Assembly (NCBI GenBank): GCA_041394945.1 | Contig: JAWKHH010000001.1 | Location: 992,001 to 1,056,000, forward strand | Reading direction: 5' to 3' | DNA length: 64,000 bases | Origin: Bryobacteraceae bacterium | GTDB lineage: Bacteria > Acidobacteriota > Terriglobia > Bryobacterales > Bryobacteraceae | In this document: piece after piece, positions 1 through 9,600 of the stretch | Layout: each line of letters begins with the position of its first letter | How positions within the stretch are numbered: position 1 is the stretch's first letter | Made by a program: the position numbers and the translations under genes | The notes under the pieces: model-generated | Database searches by the model: none | What the model saw: the letters and a program-made list of their open reading frames with translations, nothing else | Told to the model about the DNA's origin: nothing

Positions 1-3000
1 CTCGCCGAATTTCTTGATCTCGTTATTCTTCAGCACGCGGAAAGTCTCAGATGGGTAGTCCGCGCCCATCACGTCGGCGGGATCGAGGATGTAGCGCAGA
101 TCGTCTCGGGCCAGACCGTATGCGCGCGCGTACCAGGCGTCGAGTTCGGCACGGAGCTGCGCTCGCCGAGATTCGTTCCAAGGAAAAGGTGCACCAGAGT
201 AGCCGAGTTCGCGAGCGAAGGGAGCCATTGAGTGCGTTGTGTAGGTTAGCTCCAACACTCGCGAAGTTATCCACGTTATCTCATTAGGCGAATACTTGTC
301 GGGTCCTGGTATTGGTAGTTGCTTCAGGACGTTTATCACGAGATGAGTGCCGCCAACTTTCTGTCGAACCACATAGTCGAGCACCAACGACGACAGGTTC
401 CCCAGCAAGCAGGCCAGCGGCACAGAGTTCGTTACTGGCAACAAAAGGGGCGTCGTGTGCCCGACGGCCTGAAGCGGGAAGACGGATGCAATCAGTGTGC
501 GTTCATTCGTGGCATTCGTGATGTCACGCCAGCCGAGGAGCCACTGGTGCTTCCAATCTCTTTCAGCGAGGCGGTTGCGAACGTCGCGTTCGGGGACCCA
601 ATAGCGTGGACGAGGCTCGAATGCTGGATCCTCCCTTTCCGCGGCAGTGAGGTCACGCGTTTCTCCGGAGCCATCGTAAGTGCACCAGCGATGATCGAAC
701 TGGTGGAGCATTTTCGCTTCGAGCAACGGCACGCAGCGGGGTTCGGGGTTGGTTCGAAACAAGCCGCTGTCGTTGGCCATGTGAAACATCGCCATGAAGG
801 AAATCCCCCAGGGGTTACTGTGCGAGTCGCCATCGCGGATGAGCACGGGAACGCGGGAATAGATGTTGGCGGTCAGTTCGGCGTCACAACGAGAACGGAA
901 TGTCGCGGCTGTCAAGGTGTTCGGATTGATGCGGGCGAGGGTTTCCCTAGTGAATGAGAACCGCCTAGTAGCTTCCTGCAATTGAGCAACTGCACGGAGC
1001 AGGAAGCAGAATACTGGATGCCGGATGCCATGACCGACAACAAGAAGGCAGAAGCGGAAGAAATGGTGGACGCCCGGAAAAATGAGTGCCTCATTGTCAA
1101 AAGAGTAAAGAGATGCGAGCTTCTGGCCGCGAATGAGATCCGAAAAGAAGCCGGCGGTGGAGGCGTCGGTTGATATGCCCGTCGGCATGATGAGTCCGCA
1201 GCGACCAGCGGCGGAATAGAGCTGCGTTCCTAACTCAGCAAAAAGTGAATAGGTATTGACGTCGCCCTTGCCCGTCAACGGAAAGCGTCCAGCTTCTCTC
1301 GCGAACACGGATGCCGCTTCGGCAGTCCGCTTGGCCTGTTCGAATTCGGCATAGAGGCGCCACTCTCTCGTTCCCTCTGCAGCATCTTTCAATTGCGAGA
1401 TCAGTCTGCCACGAACAGCAGCCGTCGGCGCAGTGGCGATCTCGGGTTCGCGGGAGGCAAAGAATTCCTGTTCCTGCAGTTTGATTCGCTCCCAAGGAGG
1501 GTTGCCAAGAACGACATCGAATCCACCGAGACTCATGATGTCGGGAAACTCCAATGGCCAATGGAAGACGCGAGCGTTGTCGGTTACCTCACGCACGACG
1601 CCTGCGAGGGGGCCGTAGATTCGTCGATCATTGAGGGTTTGCCAAATGTGATCCGTGGTTGGGATCATGGCCTCGCCGGCAACTCGCGGCGAGTCTATCT
1701 TGGGAAGTAGGAACGCCGCCACGTACAAGTCAGCGGCCAGCCGCCTGTTCCAGTAGTCGGGATCGGCCTTGGCCGCGGCCAGGCGCTTCTTCTTCTCCGC
1801 GATTTCCGCGGGGTTGTCCTCGGAAAGGGCGCGGACTGCCCTTAGTGACGTGACTAGGGGGCGAGTTGCGACTGCAGTTGGCTGACTCCCGGAGAAGTCG
1901 AACGAACTCTGCGGGCGATCGCGTTCAGCCTTGTTGCGCTTGTCAAAAAGCTTGGCCACGTCTTTGTTATCGCCAGCGAGCGGCTTGTACGCGGCGTCCG
2001 GGATACCATCGCGGAGAACCTTAAGGTCGAACACCCCGAGCAACGAGTCGCCGCAAAGAATGCTGGCGTCAAGGAATCCGAGGGGCTTGCCAGGTTCCAC
2101 GGTTTCAATCCACAACGCAACCTTCGTCAGCTCGACGGCCATGGGATTGCGATCCACGCCGTGGATACAGGAACGCACGACGTCGCGGAGCGCGTGGCGA
2201 TAGTCCTGCGCTGAAGCTACACCGCCGGTGCGGGCGCGGGCGACTCGGACAGCGATGCGGCGCGCGGCGGCGAGCAGGAAGTGGCCGGAGCCGCAGGCAG
2301 GGTCGATGACGGTGACGCCGAGGAGCCCCTGTACCTTCTCACTCGACTCGGACTCAACGCGATCGAGTACGGGATCGAGGGCACTATCGAGCAGGGTCTG
2401 TACCAGGCTGTCGGGCGTGTAGTAGCTGCCCGTAGTCTTGCGCTGGTTGCCCTTGGTTTCGTCGCCTTGGGCAAAGGCGAATCCACGGCCGTGATCGGTG
2501 AGGATGGGCGTGAGTTCGAGGAGGCTTTCGTAGACCGAGCCGAGTTCTTCGGTCTCCATGTCGCGCCAGTTGACGGGGACGAGGCTGGCGTCGTCCTTGA
2601 GCCAGGCCAGGCGGTAGACCGCCTCCATGAGGGCCCGGTTCGCAAGCCGGGCACGCTCGAGTTCGGGGATGACCGTATCTTCGAACAGTCCGCCGAGGGC
2701 GGGAAGGGCGAGTACCGGTTGGCCGTTGGCGAGTCCGGCGAAGGTGATGAGGAGACCTTCCCAGCGGTCAAAATGCTGGTCCCAGGCGGTGCGGCGGATG
2801 GCGCGTTCACGGAGGGTGCTAACGGAGTAGCCTTCCGCGTAGAGCTTGGCGGCGCTCTGGGAACCATCAGGCGGATGGAGTAATCCGCGATCTTCGGCGA
2901 CCAGTAGGAAGATGAGCCGGTAGACGAGGCGCAGGAGTTGACCGAAGAAGTCCGTGAGGGGGAGTTCGCCGTTGGTGACGCGGGTGCGGAGTGCCGTGTT

Positions 3001-3858
3001 TTCCGGGTGGGCGAGGAATCCGTTGCCGAGTGCGAGCAGGGCGGCTTCGACGCCGTCTCGGAGACGATCGCGAGCGGTAACGCCTTCCTTCGCGCCATCG
3101 GCGCGCCAGTGTTCCAGGATGCATTCCGTCGCTGGCGTGCCGGGTGAGCCGAAACGTGAGGCGTGGAAGATCTGCCAGGCGGCGGCGAAATCGGCGAAGT
3201 TTTCAGATTCGAAGATCTGCCGGAGATTCACTTCGACGAAGGCGGGCCGTGTGAGGCTCGCGTTGTCGCGCATGAGGCGGAGCCGGTCGCCATTGGCACA
3301 GAAGCCCCAAAGCGCTTGGTCGGTTTGGTTGAGCCAGTCTTGCAGAGTGGATGCGGCGGAACGGCGGCGGCCTTCTCCCGTGAGGACTGCACTGGCGCGG
3401 TCTAGATCGTCGGATGGCGGAACGACGACAACCGGCACTCGGCCTTGCTTCGCCTCGATTGCGACGCCGGATGCCGCGTGCGGGTTCGCCTTGACCTCGG
3501 TGAAGCCAAAGACATGAGTGAGCAGCCCTTCCATGAAGGAAACGGTTGCTGCGGCCGAGGGGGTGAGACTGGCGTTGAAGTCCCTGAACAGTGCCGCGCC
3601 GATGCGAAAGTAACGGGCGATCTCATCGCGGAGGGTGAGTCCTTTGGGGACGCCGTAGTCAGCCTCAGATTGATGTCCTGCACCGCGAGCCGCGATGCGG
3701 GCGAGTATGGCGGAGGAGAGGAGTCCGCCTTCGAGAGTGATCGTGTCGAAAACGACGGATGCGGAACGGCGTGACTTCGCATTCTTGCCACCGGCGGGCT
3801 TGGCGGACGTCTTGGCGGTTTTTCTTGTGGTCTTCTTTGTGGTTTCAGCCAAGGTCAC
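1..3858 (-). CDS. Eco57I-type N6-adenine DNA methylase, 3' end beyond window
   Basis: This is the third gene of a minus-strand defence-type operon. I read it by reverse translation; 1286 codons are visible and the frame is open to the window edge, so the C-terminus is missing. The SAM-binding motif I (DPACGSGHF) lies near residue 517 and the catalytic NPPW motif near residue 785, the arrangement of Eco57I/type IIG adenine methylases that have a long N-terminal region. No nuclease motif was seen in the visible part. The start is taken as GTG at 3858, whose GTGA overlaps the stop of the preceding helicase gene; a TTG at 3852 is the alternative. Next to two helicases it most likely methylates host DNA for self/non-self marking, as DrmMI does in class 1 DISARM. 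The methylase call is firm; the DISARM link is inference. Confidence 0.88.
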   Translation of the reverse strand, partial: MTLAETTKKTTRKTAKTSAKPAGGKNAKSRRSASVVFDTITLEGGLLSSAILARIAARGAGHQSEADYGVPKGLTLRDEIARYFRIGAALFRDFNASLTPSAAATVSFMEGLLTHVFGFTEVKANPHAASGVAIEAKQGRVPVVVVPPSDDLDRASAVLTGEGRRRSAASTLQDWLNQTDQALWGFCANGDRLRLMRDNASLTRPAFVEVNLRQIFESENFADFAAAWQIFHASRFGSPGTPATECILEHWRADGAKEGVTARDRLRDGVEAALLALGNGFLAHPENTALRTRVTNGELPLTDFFGQLLRLVYRLIFLLVAEDRGLLHPPDGSQSAAKLYAEGYSVSTLRERAIRRTAWDQHFDRWEGLLITFAGLANGQPVLALPALGGLFEDTVIPELERARLANRALMEAVYRLAWLKDDASLVPVNWRDMETEELGSVYESLLELTPILTDHGRGFAFAQGDETKGNQRKTTGSYYTPDSLVQTLLDSALDPVLDRVESESSEKVQGLLGVTVIDPACGSGHFLLAAARRIAVRVARARTGGVASAQDYRHALRDVVRSCIHGVDRNPMAVELTKVALWIETVEPGKPLGFLDASILCGDSLLGVFDLKVLRDGIPDAAYKPLAGDNKDVAKLFDKRNKAERDRPQSSFDFSGSQPTAVATRPLVTSLRAVRALSEDNPAEIAEKKKRLAAAKADPDYWNRRLAADLYVAAFLLPKIDSPRVAGEAMIPTTDHIWQTLNDRRIYGPLAGVVREVTDNARVFHWPLEFPDIMSLGGFDVVLGNPPWERIKLQEQEFFASREPEIATAPTAAVRGRLISQLKDAAEGTREWRLYAEFEQAKRTAEAASVFAREAGRFPLTGKGDVNTYSLFAELGTQLYSAAGRCGLIMPTGISTDASTAGFFSDLIRGQKLASLYSFDNEALIFPGVHHFFRFCLLVVGHGIRHPVFCFLLRAVAQLQEATRRFSFTRETLARINPNTLTAATFRSRCDAELTANIYSRVPVLIRDGDSHSNPWGISFMAMFHMANDSGLFRTNPEPRCVPLLEAKMLHQFDHRWCTYDGSGETRDLTAAEREDPAFEPRPRYWVPERDVRNRLAERDWKHQWLLGWRDITNATNERTLIASVFPLQAVGHTTPLLLPVTNSVPLACLLGNLSSLVLDYVVRQKVGGTHLVINVLKQLPIPGPDKYSPNEITWITSRVLELTYTTHSMAPFARELGYSGAPFPWNESRRAQLRAELDAWYARAYGLARDDLRYILDPADVMGADYPSETFRVLKNNEIKKFGE

Positions 3859-6623
3859 ACACTCCCCGGAATCAATGCGAAGACGCCCATGATGTCGGCC
3901 GGCAGAACCGACTCGACGGTGACTCGCGGGACGTTGACGCCAGCGGCGCGAACGCGCCCGTGGTCCTCAGCCAATGAATCTGCTCGTTCTTTCGCGTAGG
4001 CTGCAATTGGCCCGTCGAGCAACGCAGCGATTCGGTCGCGCGCCTTTTCGACCATACGTTCTCTAGCGACGTCGGCCAGGTTGCCACTCGAACTTGCTTC
4101 AAGCAAGCTCCAGGCGGCCGAGCCGGTGGCGCATGGCGTGTCCTCGGTTCCCTCAAAGGCAATGGCGGCGGACTCTTCTACCAGGAGCATCTTCTCCTTG
4201 CGTCCTCGGATGATCAGTTTGAAGCGAAGGCGCAGCAGGGCGAGCACAGTTATCGCTTTGACTGCGGGCGTTGGCCAAGCGCCCGCGCGGCCGACGGGTG
4301 GGACTGGGCTTGAAGTTGGCTCGAGAGCGGCTTCGAGTAGGGCTTCAGCGAGAGTTGCGGGTAGCGGATGACTGCGCACGACCACTTCCGCGTTTGGCGG
4401 CGGCGGCTCCTCAAACGCCAAGCGAACCGTCCCCTCGAGGCCGCGAGCGGCGAGGCGTTCCCGGAGTCCCAGGGGCAGAGCGTGAAGATGCGCTTGCGGC
4501 ACAGAGCCGCTAACGTCCAAGGGAACGTCAAGCCGGCTGAGGGCTCGCTCTACGAAACGACGAACCTCGGCGGGTCCGCCCAAGAGTTCACGCCAGCGAC
4601 GCCATTCGGGAGCTACTTCTTCCGGCTTGATGGCGTTCTGCGCGAAGCGAGCACGTGATTTCTTTTCACCCTCTTGGGCGTCGCGCCAGCGAATTTCCAT
4701 ATCTTGTGCGTCTTTGGCGAAGCCAAAGTCGAGCGTCAGTTGCTGCGTCTTGCCTTTGCGCAGGAGTACTGCGTTCATAAGAGCGCCGGTGACGGCTCCT
4801 CGTTCGTCGGGTAGCGGTACGGTGACCCCAGTGGCTTTGCGGATAGCAGCGGCTTTGCGGAGGATGACATCCAGCACCGCACCGTCGATGGCGCTATCGG
4901 GAGAGTACAAGAGCACCGACCTTACGAGCGGCTTCGTTTGCCCGAACCGGTCCACGCGGCCTTCGCGCTGTTGGTGACGCGTAGGATTCCAGGACAGGTC
5001 GTAGTGAATGACGGTGTCGAAGAGGGCCTGGAGGTTGATGCCTTCCGAAAGGCAATCAGTCGCAACCAGAAGCCGTTGCGGTGCAGAGCCCATCTCTTCG
5101 ACGCGAGCCCGGCGCTCCTCTGAAGGCAATGCTCCGGTGACCGCTTCCACACGAAGGTCCGGGAAAGCCTTTCGCAGGCCTTCGGCCACGTGATCGGCAG
5201 TGGCGATGAAGCGGCAGAAGACGACGGGGTTAGCGCCGCTGGCGATCAATGGCTTGAGTACGTCAACTACGGCCGACAGCTTGGGATCTTTTCCCTTTGT
5301 TAGCTTGTCAGCCAGCGCGATGAGCTTCTCCAGCGGGCTCACATTCCCGGCGCCAGTGGCCGCCTCCATGCCGGGCGCCGGTTCGACGTCAATCGACTCA
5401 ACTTCGTCATCGTCGAAGACCTGCTCGCCCAGCCTGTCGATATCGTTCGCCAGTCGGTTCCGCAGTGCGCTTGCCGCGGAGGCTGGCGACGACCCAACAC
5501 AACGCATGAGCGCGAGCGTTCCCCAGAAGGCGAGGCCACGGCGGTGCTGGTCCTCTCCGGACGTCGTAACTACCGAAAGGCAATAGTCCAGCGCCGCTTC
5601 ATGGAAGGCCTGATGAGCGGAATCCAGCGGATAGGGATGTTCCTTCGTTTCGTGCCGAGGGAAGGTGCGGTCTTCCCCCCAATCATGCCCCATGAGATCG
5701 ATTCGGCGGCGTTGTACCAAATGCCGGGCGACTCGAATGCGATCATCGGCGTCGTTGATCGAACTGGTGGTGAAGCTGGGATCGAGGAGGCTCAGGAGCC
5801 GGTCAAACGCGCCCTCGTCGCCGCTGTGTGGTGTGGCTGTCAGGAGTATAAGGTGACGCTCCTGGTCTTCCGATAGGCGCTTGAGGAGTTCGAATCTCTG
5901 CTGGCGGCCTTGATGGGTACCAACGCAGGCATGTGCCTCATCAACAACGATGGTCTTGGGGCACGAACGTGCGAAGCTCTCACGCCGTTTGTCGGCCTTG
6001 ATGTAGTCCAGACTGACGACTGTGAATGGATGGGCATCGAATAGGGTTTGGGAAGCTGGGAGACCGCGTTCCAGGCGGGCCGCGGTGGCCGCGGTCACCG
6101 CGACAGCGTCCAGATCGAACTTCAACTTCAGCTCAGATGTCCACTGTTCCACCAGATGCGGGGGGCACAGGACCGCGATTCGATCGATCTCGCCGCGGTC
6201 AGCCAACTCCCGAAGAATGAGCCCTGCCTCAATCGTCTTGCCGATTCCGACGTCGTCAGCGATCATCAGGCGGACGGTGGGAAGGCGAAGCGCCATCAGC
6301 AATGGAACCAATTGATAAGCTCGGGGCTCGAATCCAAGTCTTGCGGCAGAACGAAACGGGCCTGCCCCTCTTCGCAAGGAGAGACGGAGCGCGTCGGCGA
6401 GGAGTCTGGCAGCGTCCTGAGTGGCCAGAGTCTTGCCGTCCGGGAGCTCGAATCGTGCCGGCCGGACTGGTTCGCGCTCCAGCGCCGGGTGAAGGAACTG
6501 AATGTCGGCCTCCGCACCGGACAGAGGTCGAAGGCATAGCCATTCAGCAACAGGGGAGGGCATAGCGACCCATTCCCGGCCTCGTGCAAAGACGAGGTCG
6601 CCGGGAGCAAACTGAGGGCTCAT
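3855..6623 (-). CDS. RapA/SNF2-like helicase (DrmD-like)
   Basis: A 922-aa superfamily 2 ATPase of the RapA/HepA-like SNF2 type. The P-loop (DDVGIGKT) is at residues 123-130 and the Walker B (VVDEAH) at about 226-231. A C-terminal helicase lobe follows with a motif VI of the form QQREGRVDRFGQ. The tail of about 300 residues has no motif I recognise. It starts with ATG overlapping the upstream gene's stop (ATGA) and ends overlapping the methylase start, so the three proteins are translationally coupled. In class 1 DISARM the SNF2-type protein DrmD sits beside an adenine methylase and the DrmA helicase, which is the closest named comparison. The helicase identity is certain; the role in phage defence is inferred from context. 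Confidence 0.85.
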   Translation of the reverse strand: MSPQFAPGDLVFARGREWVAMPSPVAEWLCLRPLSGAEADIQFLHPALEREPVRPARFELPDGKTLATQDAARLLADALRLSLRRGAGPFRSAARLGFEPRAYQLVPLLMALRLPTVRLMIADDVGIGKTIEAGLILRELADRGEIDRIAVLCPPHLVEQWTSELKLKFDLDAVAVTAATAARLERGLPASQTLFDAHPFTVVSLDYIKADKRRESFARSCPKTIVVDEAHACVGTHQGRQQRFELLKRLSEDQERHLILLTATPHSGDEGAFDRLLSLLDPSFTTSSINDADDRIRVARHLVQRRRIDLMGHDWGEDRTFPRHETKEHPYPLDSAHQAFHEAALDYCLSVVTTSGEDQHRRGLAFWGTLALMRCVGSSPASAASALRNRLANDIDRLGEQVFDDDEVESIDVEPAPGMEAATGAGNVSPLEKLIALADKLTKGKDPKLSAVVDVLKPLIASGANPVVFCRFIATADHVAEGLRKAFPDLRVEAVTGALPSEERRARVEEMGSAPQRLLVATDCLSEGINLQALFDTVIHYDLSWNPTRHQQREGRVDRFGQTKPLVRSVLLYSPDSAIDGAVLDVILRKAAAIRKATGVTVPLPDERGAVTGALMNAVLLRKGKTQQLTLDFGFAKDAQDMEIRWRDAQEGEKKSRARFAQNAIKPEEVAPEWRRWRELLGGPAEVRRFVERALSRLDVPLDVSGSVPQAHLHALPLGLRERLAARGLEGTVRLAFEEPPPPNAEVVVRSHPLPATLAEALLEAALEPTSSPVPPVGRAGAWPTPAVKAITVLALLRLRFKLIIRGRKEKMLLVEESAAIAFEGTEDTPCATGSAAWSLLEASSSGNLADVARERMVEKARDRIAALLDGPIAAYAKERADSLAEDHGRVRAAGVNVPRVTVESVLPADIMGVFALIPGSV

Positions 6624-9600
6624 TCGGCCGGTCCTCCCAGTAGGCGCCGCAGCTCTGCTGGCGGTGCATCTGAGATCGCAGAGTCGAAGACGATGACCGA
6701 GAAGCCAAGCGCTTCTAGGGCCGCCAGCTGTTCGGAGCCAGGAGGTTTACTGGGCGCCACGACGAGGTGAGATCGCCAAACACGCGGGAACGCGACGCCG
6801 TCTAGCACGAGAGGATTGATGTCGGGCTCCGGGAGACGCCACTCGCCGGCAAGATCAGGTGACTCTGTGTCCGCTTCTCTACGCTTCTTCTCCAGAGGAG
6901 CCACGTCCGCGCGGGCGAGGCGGAGAAGGATTTCGAGCACTTCAGGATCCGTGCGATCGATATGTTCGTGATCGGGCTGGTTGTAGTATGACAGCAAACA
7001 CCTATAGCATCCCTTGACGCAACCAGCATTTGGAACCTCTGTCAGGGTCGCGGGATCGCCGGTTGAGATGGCATGGTCAAGATTCTGATAGTGCATCAAT
7101 CCCAGAGCTGACCTTGCGACATCGGCGAGGCGGTTGCGTTCCGACACGAGCCGGGTCAGGACCCCAGCTCCACCTTCGGTTGCCTCGAAGGCGAGAACGC
7201 CCTTACGGTTGTCCCTGCTTGGGACCGGCTCGGTTAGCGTTTCGCCTTCCTCCAACTGGAACACAGTCTCCAATCCACGGGTAAAGGCATGTTGAAGTGT
7301 AGCGATCGTCACGATGGACCGAGGTTCGACAGCGAACCGGAGAAGCGCAGCGTTCTTGTTGTCTTCCACGATCGGAACGATCCGTTGGACCGCCAGCGTG
7401 TCAGGGGGGCCCTGGTCCGGGTCCCCGTTGCCCGCATCCTCCGGCCCAGCTACCCATCGGCCGGTGGCCGGTTCTATGCCAAACCCGAGGAGGCTCTTCT
7501 CGCGACGGCGACGGAGCCCTTTGTTGACCCGGCTGATTCGCGCACCTGGCGCGTAATCGAGCCGCAGGATGGGCCCAAGGCGGTCTTGTGCAACGGCGGA
7601 TGTGACGTCTGGGCGTCCGTCGCGCTGCTGCCAGGCAAAGACTGTTTGAATCTCGAAGCCTTGACGTTGCCGCTCTTCGTCGTTTGCGGTAATTCGCTCC
7701 GCCGGCTTGGTCTCGACATTGTCGATTCGAACGATGTTCCGGATGGGATTGACCCCGCCCATCCTGGCGAAGCAAACCTGGCAGCGCTCAGGTTCGGTCT
7801 CGTGAGCTGCTCCGCATTGTTCACAGACGAAGAGCGTTCGCGTCGCTAAACGACCACCTTCGGCGGCGCGAAGCTCCGGAGAGAGCTTGGCCTTGTGAAC
7901 ACGGAAGGCGCGCCCTTCGTGGTAGATCAGACTGCGGGGACCGAACTCGGCAATGGCCAGGAAGCGCGCGCGTTGGAGGTAGGCTGCCTTCGGTCCACCA
8001 GCACCGAGAGCCGGCACGTACGCATAGATCGGAAGACGCGGGAAGTTGTAGCCAGGGAGGAATCCCTCAGTGGCCAGATAGCGGTAGGTGTAGAAATCAG
8101 AGCCACCTGTAGACCGGCCCTTTTCGAGCAGGGCCAATTGCTCGTTTGCCTGCGCCTGTGCGAGTTTGGCGTCGCGACGCTCCGCGCTGCTCAGACCATG
8201 CATTTCTGATTTCCGATTAGCCTCCGTGAGCTGAGAATGGGCGCTCAAGTAAAGCTGCCGCCAACGATCAAAGGCGGTCGAAAAACGGGTCAGCGCATTG
8301 CCAGCAACCGTCCACACGAATGCTTCCTGGTCGGCTGCCCATGGGGCGTTTGCCGGAGTGATTTCAGCTCCAACACTCTTCAGGACGCGGAGCATCGAAA
8401 CATGGGCGCGACTCGCAAGATCTGGGGCGCTCAAGCTGTTTTCGATCTCCTTTCGAATGGGCAGTGCCCCCTCGCTGAGATCGAGCACATGCGGAATGTC
8501 TTCCTGGAGATTCTGGCCCGACTCTGCCAACCAGACTGCATGAAGGTGGGATTCGATGAGATCGCGATTTGCCAATTCGAGGGCGGGAGGTCGAACGATG
8601 CCGCTGACCATCTGCTTCGGATTAGCAAAGTAGTGCTGGTCGTGGGGGCTTTGAGCGGCGCAATAGGTCACCACGAGTGCAGCCTGGCCAGAGCGCCCGG
8701 CCCGCCCCGAGCGCTGAGCGTAGTTGGCGGGTGTGGGGGGCACATTGCGCAGGTAGACCGCATTCAGGGCGGAGATATCTACGCCGAGTTCCATGGTTGG
8801 CGAGCAGAATAATGCGGGGAGAAACACGTTTGGCTCGCCTTCCTCTCGCAACTTCTCTTTTTCTTGCTCCAACTTCTGACGATCCTCAACTCCCCACCGG
8901 AATCGCCATTCGCGCCATTCCCGGCGCTCCTGTTCAACTTGTGCCGTGTGTTCACGGCTCTCAAGACCGAACAGTCCATCACCGCCTTTGGTCAATGCCA
9001 GTGCAAGCGTTTCGTAGAGGTCCATAAAATATGTGTTTACCGGCTTGGCATCGTCGCGCCCCGAGCCCTCCACCAGCCGAATCGCATTCGCCTCGAGTCT
9101 CCATCCGTCAACGTCGAACGTCGTGGGAACACGCCGGACGAGTTGGTAGCGCTCTGCAACAGCCAGGAGGGACTGGACAACTTCTAGGTACGTCTGCGCG
9201 GGCAGCCGTCTCCCCCAAATTTCGCTCCTGTTCAACTGCTTCGCCAATCTGCTGCGGGGACCACCCCGAACGATAAGCGGCTCGCCGCGGAGACTGACAT
9301 CTTCACGACGAGGTGCGTCCACAAGCAAAGCGGCCGCGATTCGTGGGTTCTCCTGTTGGGCTATGGACCACGGATGTCGAAGAGTCTGTCGTGCCGCCGT
9401 GGCGATGATATCGACCATCGCGGGATCGAGAGCATCGGCAGTCACAGCCAATCCTCGGCGCAGGCTGTCGAGCAAGACCACAAGAGCATCACGGCGCTTC
9501 TCCGTCGAGAGCGCACGCAGTTCAGGGGAAGCAGAGGAGAACGCGTCGGGGTCCGCCGCGAGTTCATCGAGGCCAACATAGATGGCTCGAATCATGCCTA

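Noticed and set aside
2217..3098. Long minus-strand open frame inside the methylase gene
   Set aside because: It lies in another frame of the same strand; the methylase frame carries the DPACGSG and NPPW motifs, while this one is Ser/Arg/Pro-rich.
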